Positions 44,923 through 55,426 of a DNA stretch of 64,000 nucleotides are shown piece after piece. The notes below the pieces were generated by a model. That model worked only from the letters and a program-made list of their open reading frames with translations, made no database searches and was not told where the DNA came from. The translations under genes were made by a program, and so were the position numbers. Position 1 is the stretch's first letter, and each line of letters opens with the position of its first letter. The stretch is from Sphingobacterium multivorum (GTDB lineage Bacteria; Bacteroidota; Bacteroidia; Sphingobacteriales; Sphingobacteriaceae), in contig NZ_UAUU01000011.1 of assembly GCF_900457465.1 (NCBI RefSeq), positions 496,001 to 560,000 on the forward strand, given 5' to 3'.

Positions 44923-47900
44923 ATGGAAAATGCACTGGAAAATCTCTCAAAAGAAGACCTTATCAAGGTCATTTCCAGTCGTGATGAAAAGATAGATTAT
45001 CTGGAATCCCAACTGGCCATGTATAAGCGCATGCAGTTCGGCCAGAAGCGTGAGCGCTTTGAAGGCGACCCCAATCAGACCATGCTTCCTTTTAAGGCAG
45101 AGCCTGCGGAAGTAGAGCAGCAACAAGAAGAAGTTAAGCAAAAAATCGAATACATCCGCAAGCGCCCCAACCATAAAGGGCGTGCTAAATTACCTGCCCA
45201 CCTCCCTGTGGAAGAGATTGAAATCCACCCAGAAGGTGATCTGTCTGAAATGGTGTGCATTGGTAAAGAAATTACCGAAGAACTGGAGTGCGAGCCAGCC
45301 AAATTCTATATCAAACGTTACATCCGTTATAAATATGCAGCCAAAAACGGAGATGGCGTATCCATTGCCCAGCTTCCTGAACGAGTTATTGACAAAGGGA
45401 TTGCAGGCCCGAGCCTACTAGCGATGATATTGGTGGGTAAATTTCAGGACCATCGTGTGCCACGAAAGTGTGCTTAATTATATAAAAACAGCAACTATGC
45501 TGTACCCAAGATGAGGGATGGCCCCTCGGTATCGGTTTGCAGGAGCTGGTACCAAACTACCTTATGCTGCAATTGTCAAAAGCCTTTGTAGTGAGCGATA
45601 AGGAAAAGGCTCTATTAAAAGAGTCATGTGTCACTGTTGGAGACGACCTTAAGGAACCGTTGAAGAAATGTCGCAATTTTAAAGATGATGTCAAAACCGG
45701 GGGGAGATGGTTACTCCGGGATAAGTCAGGGGTGCACCTGTTTACTGCCCTGACGGCATCCGGCACAAAGACGGCGTGAACTACAGTGAGGCTTTAGTAC
45801 GGAACGTGGGAACCTATGTGCGCAGTGCTAAGGGAAAGGCACAAGCAGAGATCCTGTAAGGCTGAGAGTACCGATACGCCACATAGGGGCGGATTGACTG
45901 GTAGTAGTGATGAAGCATCTGTAATCGATGTGAAGCGAAGCGGTCAACTTATTCAGCTAATTGAATTAATCAACCAGAACACTGGGAGGAATTTATGCAA
46001 GAAGCAAAGTCATTTATTATTTCAAAACATCTGGTGATGGAAGCGTGGAAACGAATCCACACCAACGGTGGCAGTGCAGGTGTCGACAAACAGTCGTTAA
46101 TGGATTTTGAGAAGGATCTGAAAGGTAACCTATATCGGATTTGGAACCGTATGTCCTCGGGGAGCTATTTTCCTTCACCCGTGAAACTTGTGGAAATACC
46201 CAAGAACGGAGGAGGGTCAAGACCTTTAGGCATACCTACGATATCCGATCGTGTGGCCCAGATGGTAGTGGTTCTACTTATAGAACCGAATCTTGAGCCA
46301 ATCTTCCATCGGGATTCTTACGGTTATCGACCAAAGCGTTCGGCACATGATGCCTTGGCTGTAGCACGAAAGCGATGCTGGCAATATGATTGGGTCATTG
46401 ATATGGACATTAAAGGTTTCTTTGATAATATCAACCACGATCTATTGCAAAAAGCATTGGTTCGGCATACGTCTGAAAAATGGATACTGCTTTACATCGA
46501 CAGATGGTTAAAGGTTCCGTATGAATGTGCAAAGGGAGAACGGATTGAACGAACCAAGGGAGTTCCACAAGGATCTGTTATTGGTCCTGTACTTGCGAAT
46601 CTTTTTCTACATTATGCTTTTGATGAATGGATCACACGGCAATATCCTGAAATTCCTTTTGAACGCTATGCAGATGATACAATCTGCCATTGCAGGACAA
46701 AGGAGCAAGCAGTTTCCATAAAGGTTGCTATCCAGAATAGACTAATGTCTTGTGGGCTTGAACTGAACGAATCCAAGACTAAAATTGTCTACTGTAAGGA
46801 TTCGAATAGGAAAGGAAGTCATGAAGATATTAAGTTTGATTTTCTAGGGTACACCTTTCAGCCGCGTAAAGCAGTAAACGCTAAGAAGCAATATTTTCTT
46901 AGCTTTCTACCTGCGATAAGCAATAAGGCCAAGAAAAAGATCGGAGAGGTTATGCGGTCATGGTGGAAAACAAGCCGTACAGATAAAAGTATTATAGAGC
47001 TTTCGGAATGGTATAATCCGATCATCCAAGGTTGGATCAATTATTACGGGAAGTTTTACAAGACTGGTATTTATGGTTTGCTTGAACGCCTTAATATGCG
47101 ACTTGTCATTTGGGTAACAAAGAAATACAAAGGTTTTCGTGGTCGAAGAACCAGGGCAAGACAATGGTTGGGCAGGTTTGCAAAAGCCAACGCCAATCTG
47201 TTTGCCCACTGGCGATTTGGTATAATGCCACTAAAGACACTTTGAGTTGACTGAATAAGAAAAGCCGTATGAAGTGAGAGCTTCACGTACGGTTTTGTGA
47301 GAGATTTGGGGTGAAATTCCCCTTATCTACTCGACTTCCGCTATACCGACAGAAGCAGATCTTCGCAAGGGAAAATATACAGATCCCATCATCAACTATT
47401 GAAGGATGGACCAGGCAGGCACTGGAAAAACTCGAACCATTGTATGAACAGCTCCTCTTCGATACTAAATCACAGGGATATCTACAAGTAGACGAAACAG
47501 TAATAAAAGTATTGGACAGCGATAAAAAAGGGGCTGCCCATCAGGGGTACTTTTGGGTCTACCACTCGCCTTTGGATAAGACGGTGCTGTTCGATTATAA
47601 CCCTTCCCGTGGTGGCCATGTACCTAAATCCATACTGGATAACTTTAAAGGATATCTACAGACGGATGGATATGCCGCCTACGAAAAGTTTGGTAAAAAG
47701 AAAGATATCACCCATCTGGCCTGCTGGGCACACGCACGCCGAGAGTTTGAGAAAGCGCTGGATAACGATAAAGCAAGAGCCGAAAAGGCCCTACTATTGA
47801 TACAGGATCTTTACAAAGTTGAGCGAAAAGCCAAAGAAGAAAAGTTATCACCTGATCAGGTCAAGGAGCTGCGGCTAAAAGAGTCGCTGCCGGTTATCAA

Positions 47901-48276
47901 CGAACTGGGGAAATGGATATTCCAGGAGATAAAAAACGTATTGCCCAAAAGCCAGATAGGAAAGGCTATGGCCTATGCATACGCCCGTTGGGACATGCTG
48001 TCGGAATATTTGCGTGATGGAAATCTGCAGATTGACAATAACCTTATCGAGAATGCCATTCGTCCGGTTGCCCTGGGACGTAAAAACTGGCTGTTCGCAG
48101 GAAGTCATGAGGCAGCACAGCGATCGGCAATGATCTACTCTTTCTTCGCTATATGCAAAAAGCATGAGGTAAACCCTTTTCAATGGTTAAAATACGTATT
48201 GCTGAATATAGCAACCATAAATCATAAAAATATAAAGGATCTGTATCCGCAGAACTATAAAAATATTATTCAGTAA
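44923..48276 (+). CDS. tnpC: IS66 transposase TnpC, interrupted by a group II intron
   Basis: Exon 1 is 44923-45454 and exon 2 is 47336-48276. Joined they give 1473 nt, 490 codons plus stop, and the junction reads KFQDH-LPLYRQKQIF, the conserved IS66 sequence, with the split Leu codon C|TT. Exon 1 carries the leucine-zipper region, QKRERFEGDP and the zinc/helix region. Exon 2 carries the DDE core (YLQVDETVIKVL, YLQTDGYAAYEK) and the C-terminal QIDNNLIENAIRPVALGRKNWLFAG. Without splicing translation stops within the intron. The frame was thus never lost, only masked by the intron. Confidence 0.92.
45455..47335 (+). mobile_element. Group II intron copy 1, inserted in sense in tnpC
   Basis: A 1881-bp intron starting GTGTG (GUGYG consensus) and ending …CTACTCGAC (AY end). 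Domain V lies at about 47262-47295 (GCCGTATGAAGTGA-GAG-CTTCACGTACGG), domain VI after it with GGGGTGAAATTCCCC. The ORF sits in domain IV. Boundaries are proven by the restored tnpC frame. GATGGT at 45706-45711 can pair as EBS1 with the upstream exon ACCATC. Only one substitution against copy 2 was noticed (45796 A versus G at 59365). Confidence 0.93.
45995..47245 (+). CDS. ltrA: Group II intron reverse transcriptase/maturase, copy 1
   Basis: A 416-aa protein. RT domain: IPKNGGGSRPLGIPTI, first catalytic Asp in VIDMDIKGFFD (D136/D138), KGVPQGSVIGPVLANLFL, YADD at 225-228. The maturase/X domain follows with LNESKTKIVYC, FDFLGYTFQPR and WINYYGKFYKTG. There is no HNH endonuclease domain after it, so mobility should rely on target-primed or replication-fork-assisted retrohoming. 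ATG 45995 has GGGAGG 6 bp upstream. Confidence 0.92.
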   Translation: MQEAKSFIISKHLVMEAWKRIHTNGGSAGVDKQSLMDFEKDLKGNLYRIWNRMSSGSYFPSPVKLVEIPKNGGGSRPLGIPTISDRVAQMVVVLLIEPNLEPIFHRDSYGYRPKRSAHDALAVARKRCWQYDWVIDMDIKGFFDNINHDLLQKALVRHTSEKWILLYIDRWLKVPYECAKGERIERTKGVPQGSVIGPVLANLFLHYAFDEWITRQYPEIPFERYADDTICHCRTKEQAVSIKVAIQNRLMSCGLELNESKTKIVYCKDSNRKGSHEDIKFDFLGYTFQPRKAVNAKKQYFLSFLPAISNKAKKKIGEVMRSWWKTSRTDKSIIELSEWYNPIIQGWINYYGKFYKTGIYGLLERLNMRLVIWVTKKYKGFRGRRTRARQWLGRFAKANANLFAHWRFGIMPLKTL

Positions 48277-49344
48277 TCAAATACGTACTTCGTAGGGCGG
48301 ATACTCAAAGACCAGTAGTTTTTCATATCCCATTTCTTCGTTTACAGCTTTATAAATGGGCTTTAAATCTTCAATAACAGCCTTTTTGTCCTTTTCTGTA
48401 ACGTAGCGCATGCTTGATCTAATCTGATGGACAATGCATAACTGAACTTTTGTTTTTGGAAAAATAGCTTCTATAGCTTCAGGAAAGACCTTCAGTCCAT
48501 CAATACAGGCTATCAGGATGTCCTCTACACCGCGTTGCTTTAGATCGGTGAGTACGGATAACCAGAATTTAGCTCCTTCGTTTTCCGAACTATAAACCCT
48601 ATCAGGTCTTTGCGACCATCCATTCCTATGCCCAAGATATTATAAATGGCCCGGGACTCGACCGTACCGTTCTGACGGACTTTATAATGCATGCAGTCTA
48701 GGAAAACAAAGGGATAGACGGCTTCTAGCGGACGACTTCGCCACTCGTTAACAGCAGGCATGACGCTTTCTGTAATACGGGATATTTCAGTTGCAGAAAT
48801 CTCCATAGCATACATCTCGCGGATAAAATCACTTATTGCACGTGTGCTCATACCTTTGGCATACATGCTCAGCACATGACCTTCCAGCTGTTCTGTTATA
48901 ATAAGCTGACGTTTGGGAACTACCTTGGGCTCAAATGTACCAGATCTATCCCGTCCAGATTCAAGTTCAAATGTACCGGTATTAAGGCCTCGAACAGTTT
49001 TTTTGGTCTTGCCATTCCGACGATTGGAGTTCCCGGAAGCTTTATCTTCCTGAAGGTGACTTTCCAGCTCGCTATCCATCATCGACTCCAGTAAGTGCTT
49101 CATTAAGGGCGATAGAAACGCCATCATTGGGAGATAAACTCTTTCCGTTATAAAGACCTTGCATAGCTTCCTCTTTGAAGCGTTCAAGTCAAATGGGGTC
49201 TTTTCTTTCATGACCATGTCGTTTGAATAATTAAATATAAAAAAACCTTATTGAATTATTCCGTTGACACAGTTCACGTTACAGTCTCACATTTTTTTAT
49301 TTATGTATTTGTTACGGTTCTCTAGTATTATTTGTTAATAGTAT

Positions 49345-52300
49345 TTACGTATTTAAGATTATTCGATGGTTCACATATGGCATTGGCCATTCATCTCTAT
49401 AAGAATCAGCTTTATAATAGAATTCTTCCCTTACAATATACGCGAATTGCATATTATTTTTCTGCAATATATTTTTAAAAAAAGCTGTATCGATGACCAA
49501 ATAGTTTGAATGAGGGATCAAATGTAAGTGATGGTTAAATGTTTCTCGCAATCCTGACATAAAATCTGCAGCTTTGGCAATGAGCTGTTCCTTAGAAAAA
49601 TAGGATATACCATCAGTTTTAGGTTCTAATCTTAATCCTGAACCCAATAGAGGATGTAGTAACACAAAAGGGTTGAAGATGCGATAATATTCCCATATAT
49701 GATGAGTCGGAATATTAAGTTGAGCCGTTAGAGGTTGTAAACCTGAGATTACAGGTTTTCGATTCCTTGCAGAATATCCTAAATCATTATCCAAAGAACC
49801 AAATTCGTTGAGGTTACGAATTTTTGGATACAAAAATCCATTGGCATGAATTTGATCATAGATTTGGTCTGCATTTCCAATTAATGTCTGATTTAATGGG
49901 TACGCAAAGGCAATTGTTTTTTGTACGTAATAGGTCTCAGCCGAATAAAAGTCTTCACCATGATGAAATACAGCGTTCATCGATAAAATAGTGTTATCTC
50001 CCGACGCAATAAATGCTTGGTTTAATTCTTCAGACAAATCCGGATGCGCATTTCCTGATTTTATTAAAGACACATGATACTCTGGCCACCATTCCGGTTT
50101 ACGTTGCGGGGAGACCTCCCATATAGAATAGTCTATCGGCAAAACTTTTAATGTCAGACGGAAAAACGTCCCTATGTCAAGTAGCCCCATATCATAAAGG
50201 CTATCGATAATTTTAAAGAATGTCGATTTTAAGATTTCAGCAAAAATAGTATTCCTACCAATCATTACTGTAGTTCCCCTATTTTCATATTCTTCATCCT
50301 CAGACTGGTACACCAATCCCATTTCCTCACAACGCTCTTTATACATACACAGCCACGCTCTCCAGACTGAAAATGGACTACGGTCTTCAATATCATCCAA
50401 AAAATCGAGATAAGAAAGTGTCAGGTTTCTACCAATCAATTTTTTGAAATGATCGAGATCAATTTTGGGAGGTGCGGAATTAATGGCGACAATAAGCGGC
50501 CTATCGATATATAATGGAACTTTCAATATCTCAGCAATACGCTCAAGTAATAAATCTGTCGCCATACATCGAATTTTCAGTAATGTCCCCAATCGTAATT
50601 GCCCTAGATGTTTAAACGTTAATGAATTCGGATTCTGTATTGAGCGTATAATTACAAACAGTCCATAACATGCAATAGATTCAAGCTTACAGGATTCTAG
50701 CCAAGTATAGAACATCGAATGAATCTCTCCAGCTTTATCATTACGCAGAAGTTCTGATATTTTTTCTGCTGCAGTAGATTTTACTAATGGGCTCATCCAT
50801 TCCAAACGACGTAAGAGTATATCAAAAGGTTTAATTTCTTTTGGTTTAGTCCAAAATTCAGGAACTGGTAGAGTCACATTAGGAAAAATGCTCGTAAGGG
50901 TATCTAAATAGAATTTTACACACTCTTCAGCACGCTCTATCTGCCCTGTATCAACAAAGAACTGTATACTTTTTGGAATTGGTATTGAATAATTCTTTTC
51001 GTCAGCATATTGTAATCCTGAGTGAGTCACAGTCCATTGATAAAACTCTTCTCTTCTGTGTGGAAAACTTTGGTTAACCTCGCGCCAAACAGTGCGAGCG
51101 TTTTCCATACGAACCATATAATTAGTATTCCATCCCCCAATATCGATCATTTGCCAGCACAAACACTCAAATGCCAGCGGCTTGTCAACTTTCAATGCGT
51201 AGGGATATAATACGTTTAACGTTTCTTTTCCGATATTCCAAGGTTTTTCACCCAACACACTTTTAATTTCTTTTAAAAGTTCTAAAGTTGAATTCGGCAA
51301 TTTTCGTAACCAGAATTTTGCCCAAAGATTAATAAAATGTCTTTCGTCAAATCTTGTAAAGTCTTCGTCTTTCTTTCTGTTTGACAGGGTCTTAGCTAAA
51401 CTACCTGGTGCTACGGACGCATAGGATTTGTCATTTGAATTCCCTTGTTTGTATGACGGGGAATGACTTTCTTTCTTCGAATAATTGAGCTTTCCGAATT
51501 TTGAGTGAATGTCTGCTATCACTTCGGTCGTTTTGGGGTTAACGTTTTCACTTGAAAGAGTAGAGAACCCAGAGTGGTCTATTGCGGTACATGATAATGC
51601 AAATGAGACAGGATCATTTAAGTCCAGCGTTTTAAGCACACTAGTCCAGAGAATGTCACTGTCAAGGTACTCTCTGGTATCTAATCGATGAAAATAAAAA
51701 TTATACAACAACTGAATATCATAACGAGCCACTAGTAAGTAAAAAGCGGAGATAAAATGCCTTGTTTCATCGCCATCTGTGAGTTCTTCTATATAATAAA
51801 CATATGGCATTAATCTATTTAAAAATTCACCTGCTTCAGATGACCCTGAATCAATAAGAACCTCTATGCTCTCTATGATATCATGCATGAACATATCTTT
51901 ATGGTAGCCATAGGCCAAAATATTTTCCGCAGCCAGATAGAGAAGTTTGGGCAAGTGCAAGCCATTCTGGAAGTCTTTATATAGCAAAGTTAGGCCTACT
52001 AGGTTTTCCGCTTTGTCTTTGAATGGTATCAGCTCTTGTTGAATCCTGTCTAGTTGTTGTTCCAGGAAAAAATCCAAAGCTTCGTCGGAAATTGATACCC
52101 GCTTGCATTGTACCAGGTCAATTAACTTATTTTGGTAATACCATTTATGGTGAAATAAGAGGTCGAGCTCTGCTTTGGTCAATTCAGGCTGATTTCCGTT
52201 TCGGATGTTCGTAATCTGTGTTAACCATACTGTTTCTTCTATAATATAGGGAACAACTACTCTTCTAAGTTCATAGATTTTAAAATCATATGAGAAGTCT

Positions 52301-55194
52301 AATTCTGGAAGCTCTTCAAGATGCTGGAGTACATCATGAAGTTTTATTCTTTTTTTCTCTGAAAAAGAACTCCCCAAAGTTGAAGCGATTCTAACCACAA
52401 TTTTAGCCAGTTTTACGGGCCAACGTTCCGAAGCGTTTTTTAAAAATTTATTGATTGTTGTTTTGTTATCAGCTAGAGAGTTAAAAAAGCCAGCGTCGAA
52501 AGTGCGTTCAAACAATTTTATTATTTCTATACTTTCTGAGGAACTATAGTATTCATATTCGTCAGGGAATTCCTCTTGACTAGGAAAATCATATAATTTC
52601 GCTGATCGAAGTCCTGAATAAACAGAATAAAAATTCATCATTCGATGAGCTTTTGGATTTGTTCTGCTTATGATTTCTATCCATTGATAAGAGCCACTCA
52701 ACATATCCCGCTGCATGAAAACCTCCAAAAGTGCTACACGCTCTGATGGTTTTAGTCTCAGTCTTAGAAATGCATCTATACGTTCTCTATTATTAGCTTC
52801 GTCTGCCAGCAGGCAATTTAAGTAAGCTGAAAAGTATGTGGAGGCTTCGCTTGATTTACGGAATTGTTTGAGAAAACTGAAGACCTTCTTTGTCGGAATA
52901 TCCGGAAAAGCGACCAATACTTCTATCCAGTTTAGAGTCAGTTCTCTTTGATCAGAATTGCGGTCTTTGTAAAGTTCGTTCATCCGTTCCATTGCCTCCA
53001 AAGGAATATCGTTTACAATCCCCCTATTTTTAAGACTTATCAATATCTCTTTAACTTGGTAATGGGTCAACTTTGAGAAGTCTGGATATGGTATTGCAAG
53101 ATTGGGCTTAGACCGAAAAGATGTAATCCAAAGCGTATTAAGGCACTCAGCCATGTTAAATGTACGATTTGAAAAGTAACTGGAGACAACAGAAAAGTAA
53201 ATTATCTTGTCAGCAAGTTTATTTTCGAAAGCTGCTTTAGTCGCAAGGTCCAATAGCTTTTGAATCTGAAACTCATCCCGACAATCAAGATAACTGTTTA
53301 TGATCCAATCGTGGCTTAAGGATAAAAGAGGGGCAGGATTATTCAAATAATATTCAATTTTTACTGATTCTGCCCATCTCAAAGATTCTTGCGCCGGATT
53401 TTGTAACCATTCCCTTATGACCCTGTAAAGTGCTGTCTGCTGTTCTTTTAATTCTGGCTGACCATTCATAAAGACCTGAAAACTGTTGTGATAAACTGAG
53501 ATTCCAGACAACTCTATACGTATCAAATGAGATACATCCTTAAATGCTAAACTTACATCGGCTGGATATTTGGTCAAGTGAGCAGCAAGGGAAAAAAGTT
53601 GTTCCTTGTGCAACTTAAAATCTAATGCAGTTATTGCATAGCAAAGACTCTGTGCAAGCTCCGAAAGAGAATTCCACAGAGCAGCATAATAGTTTGAAAT
53701 ATCATTACCATATGCCTTTATTCCCCTAAGATCATAACTTGAGAGATTTCTGCCATTATTGCTAATCTCCGTAATTACGTATCTTAGGTGCAAAGGGTTT
53801 CCAGCCGTTAATTCATAAAGTGCGTCCGTACTCTCTCGAAAATACTCCTTATGTTGTCTCGCAACGTCAGGAAATGCCTTTCTTGCAATCTTTGCAACCT
53901 GTATCCTGTTGAGACCTTTAATTTCGGTCCAATCAGACTTGGGAGCATATTGTTCAACAATTCTCGGAAAACAAGGAGTTGCCATCTCCTGTGTTCCGAA
54001 TATTACCCAAAAGCCTTCCTGCGGAAATATAATATCATTTAAGAATGTTACTAAAGCTTCTCGGTTTTTACCTTCTCTAATAACATGATCAAGTCCATCT
54101 ATGATAAGGACAAATGCGGTTCCTTGATTACGGTGATATTCCGCAATTCGATCTATAAATTCCTTAATAGCGGTATATTCTGTATTTATTTCACCGAGTT
54201 CCCTAATCACTGAGTTCTTTTGCTTTTTAAACTCAGCTTTAAGTGCTTCCTTGACCCGATCCGAGTTAAGTCGTTCTGCAAAGGAGGAGTCCTTAGGGTT
54301 TAGGTGGTAATGGTGCCTAAAGACCATGATTCCGTTTTTCTTCAGCGTAGAAAATAACTTTGACAAATAAGTACTCTTACCGCAACCCGGTTTACCAGTA
54401 ACGACCTTTATACCTCCTTTGACATCTTTGAGCTCGAACAGTAATTTCTCATGAAATCCTCTGTCAAAGAATTCAAAATCGTCAGGTATTTCAAAATTTT
54501 GATTCAACGGCCTTGGGTTGTCCCATGAAAGACAGCCGCGTATTTCTTCAAGCGTGAAGGTTTTAGGAAACATAGAGCGTCCCTGGGAGGCAATATAAAG
54601 TAACAGGCTGTCGACACCCGCTTTGGTCACTTTCAGCTCTTTATACAAAACTTCTCTTAGCGTTGATTCAAGTTCTTGGATGCCTGGCTGATTGAACTTA
54701 AAGTGAAAGTTCATGAAGAAACTTTCCAAATCTTCTTCAGAAAACTTATCTGTCAGCTCTTTATAAAAATCCGGATCGATGTTTGACACCTTTCTTTTGT
54801 CCAGTTTAAAGTCAGATAGGCATTGAGCCACATCTACTGCGATATTTCCATTGCTTTCTAGAGTGGATTTTGTTGGTTCTAGGTGGATAAGTGCTAAATA
54901 TGAGCTAATCCACTTGAATAGTCCCTTTGCTTTAAGTTCTCGAAAATCCCATAAATCCCTATCCGGATGTTGGCGATGCTTGAGCTGAAAATATTCGGTC
55001 GTACCTTCAGTTCTAGTAACCATGACGTCATCGATTGCGAAATATTTTTCCTTTACCAGATCCGGCGTAAATTGGATTCGTATCTGAGTGTATGCTCTAG
55101 GATTTAGAAGCCATTCCACACAATGCTTTAGCACGTGCAGGTCCTCATAGGTATAGCCGGATCTAATGGAACTGTTAGGATTAATTTTGCTCAT
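49345..55194 (-). CDS. Avs-like STAND NTPase with N-terminal nuclease-type domain
   Basis: A 1949-aa protein. Residues ~10-220 resemble the PD-(D/E)xK Cap4/DUF4297-type domain: GYTYEDLHVLKHCVEWLL, then DD at 55-56 and FQLK at 69-72. The STAND NTPase follows, with Walker A GKPGCGKST at 267-275, Walker B FVLIIDGLDHV, the sensor GFWVIFGTQE, and a winged-helix-like NPLHLRYVI region. The remaining ~1300 residues are helical repeats, as in sensor arms of antiphage STAND proteins that bind a phage protein and then trigger the nuclease. It stands alone on its strand next to the IS256 nest. Assignment rests on architecture; the trigger is unknown. Confidence 0.82.
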   Translation of the reverse strand: MSKINPNSSIRSGYTYEDLHVLKHCVEWLLNPRAYTQIRIQFTPDLVKEKYFAIDDVMVTRTEGTTEYFQLKHRQHPDRDLWDFRELKAKGLFKWISSYLALIHLEPTKSTLESNGNIAVDVAQCLSDFKLDKRKVSNIDPDFYKELTDKFSEEDLESFFMNFHFKFNQPGIQELESTLREVLYKELKVTKAGVDSLLLYIASQGRSMFPKTFTLEEIRGCLSWDNPRPLNQNFEIPDDFEFFDRGFHEKLLFELKDVKGGIKVVTGKPGCGKSTYLSKLFSTLKKNGIMVFRHHYHLNPKDSSFAERLNSDRVKEALKAEFKKQKNSVIRELGEINTEYTAIKEFIDRIAEYHRNQGTAFVLIIDGLDHVIREGKNREALVTFLNDIIFPQEGFWVIFGTQEMATPCFPRIVEQYAPKSDWTEIKGLNRIQVAKIARKAFPDVARQHKEYFRESTDALYELTAGNPLHLRYVITEISNNGRNLSSYDLRGIKAYGNDISNYYAALWNSLSELAQSLCYAITALDFKLHKEQLFSLAAHLTKYPADVSLAFKDVSHLIRIELSGISVYHNSFQVFMNGQPELKEQQTALYRVIREWLQNPAQESLRWAESVKIEYYLNNPAPLLSLSHDWIINSYLDCRDEFQIQKLLDLATKAAFENKLADKIIYFSVVSSYFSNRTFNMAECLNTLWITSFRSKPNLAIPYPDFSKLTHYQVKEILISLKNRGIVNDIPLEAMERMNELYKDRNSDQRELTLNWIEVLVAFPDIPTKKVFSFLKQFRKSSEASTYFSAYLNCLLADEANNRERIDAFLRLRLKPSERVALLEVFMQRDMLSGSYQWIEIISRTNPKAHRMMNFYSVYSGLRSAKLYDFPSQEEFPDEYEYYSSSESIEIIKLFERTFDAGFFNSLADNKTTINKFLKNASERWPVKLAKIVVRIASTLGSSFSEKKRIKLHDVLQHLEELPELDFSYDFKIYELRRVVVPYIIEETVWLTQITNIRNGNQPELTKAELDLLFHHKWYYQNKLIDLVQCKRVSISDEALDFFLEQQLDRIQQELIPFKDKAENLVGLTLLYKDFQNGLHLPKLLYLAAENILAYGYHKDMFMHDIIESIEVLIDSGSSEAGEFLNRLMPYVYYIEELTDGDETRHFISAFYLLVARYDIQLLYNFYFHRLDTREYLDSDILWTSVLKTLDLNDPVSFALSCTAIDHSGFSTLSSENVNPKTTEVIADIHSKFGKLNYSKKESHSPSYKQGNSNDKSYASVAPGSLAKTLSNRKKDEDFTRFDERHFINLWAKFWLRKLPNSTLELLKEIKSVLGEKPWNIGKETLNVLYPYALKVDKPLAFECLCWQMIDIGGWNTNYMVRMENARTVWREVNQSFPHRREEFYQWTVTHSGLQYADEKNYSIPIPKSIQFFVDTGQIERAEECVKFYLDTLTSIFPNVTLPVPEFWTKPKEIKPFDILLRRLEWMSPLVKSTAAEKISELLRNDKAGEIHSMFYTWLESCKLESIACYGLFVIIRSIQNPNSLTFKHLGQLRLGTLLKIRCMATDLLLERIAEILKVPLYIDRPLIVAINSAPPKIDLDHFKKLIGRNLTLSYLDFLDDIEDRSPFSVWRAWLCMYKERCEEMGLVYQSEDEEYENRGTTVMIGRNTIFAEILKSTFFKIIDSLYDMGLLDIGTFFRLTLKVLPIDYSIWEVSPQRKPEWWPEYHVSLIKSGNAHPDLSEELNQAFIASGDNTILSMNAVFHHGEDFYSAETYYVQKTIAFAYPLNQTLIGNADQIYDQIHANGFLYPKIRNLNEFGSLDNDLGYSARNRKPVISGLQPLTAQLNIPTHHIWEYYRIFNPFVLLHPLLGSGLRLEPKTDGISYFSKEQLIAKAADFMSGLRETFNHHLHLIPHSNYLVIDTAFFKNILQKNNMQFAYIVREEFYYKADSYRDEWPMPYVNHRIILNT

Positions 55195-55263
55195 ATCTAT
55201 TGACTAAAATAGTGAAATTCTGTGACTCATTTTGAAGAATAAGTTTAGAAAATTGATGAAATA

Positions 55264-55426
55264 GGAGATTTTGATACAATGGATTATTCAGATTCGAAAG
55301 TGAATGACCTGGCAATACGGACAATTTTGACCACTCAAATATTCAGCTGGGTAGCCTGAAATTTATTTTTTATTGCTATGTCCAAGGTGGTCAATCCGCC
55401 TCGGAATTGCCTGGTCTCAATATCCG
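55264..55426 (+). repeat. Diverged ~165-bp repeat, copy A
   Basis: Shares an ordered set of blocks with 57516-57685 in the same orientation: GGAGATTTTGATAC, AGATTCGAA, ATTTTGACCA.T, then CGCCTCGGAAT..C.TGGTCTCA.TA.CCG. It lies between the STAND gene and the toxin gene, in a 477-bp gap with no supported gene (a 73-codon frame at 55335-55556 overlaps it and looks spurious). ATTTTGACCACT and AGGTGGTCAAT inside it form a short inverted repeat. Confidence 0.6.

Larger units (their letters stand above)
44197..48304 (+). mobile_element. IS66-family element carrying a group II intron
   Basis: The ends are inverted repeats GTATCC.(T/C)CCTA..AAGTAC (left from 44197, right to 48304), and an 8-bp duplication TCAAAGAC flanks it (44189-44196 and 48305-48312). 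It encodes tnpA, tnpB and tnpC in the usual order. Removing the 1881-bp intron gives a 2227-bp element. It inserted into the IS256 transposase gene. Confidence 0.92.
43864..49217 (-). pseudogene. IS256-family transposase, split by IS66 and frameshifted
   Basis: The N-terminal part (49217 to 48305) contains the SELESHLQ…RRNGK region, VFLDCMHYKV (first catalytic Asp) and, after a frameshift at 48594-48596 (one T short: GFYSSENEGAKFW expected), ACIDGLKVFPEAI (second Asp) up to GYEKLLVFEYPP. The C-terminal part (44196 to 43864) continues VFEEKWGKKYPIAAKSW … TTNPIEGMHRQIRKITK. IS66 sits between, duplicating the GTCTTTGA target. Two independent lesions, so no transposase is made. Confidence 0.9.
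43822..49288 (-). mobile_element. IS256-family element, itself interrupted by IS66
   Basis: The outer shell of a nested insertion. The ends are related inverted repeats sharing TGAACTGTGTCA (left from 43822, right to 49288). An 8-bp target duplication ACATTTTT flanks them (43814-43821 and 49289-49296). Without the IS66 insertion and its duplication the element is about 1.35 kb, normal for IS256. Its transposase is dead. Confidence 0.85.

Noticed and set aside
45537..46037. Short frames at the 5' part of intron copy 1 (and the same in copy 2)
   Set aside because: They fall in ribozyme domains I-III; the sequence is constrained as RNA, not protein.
45995..47245. Reverse transcriptase as a retron, DGR or DRT defence enzyme
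   Set aside because: It lies inside a sequence with group II ends, domain V and a maturase domain, and the flanking exons rejoin in frame. It is an intron protein.
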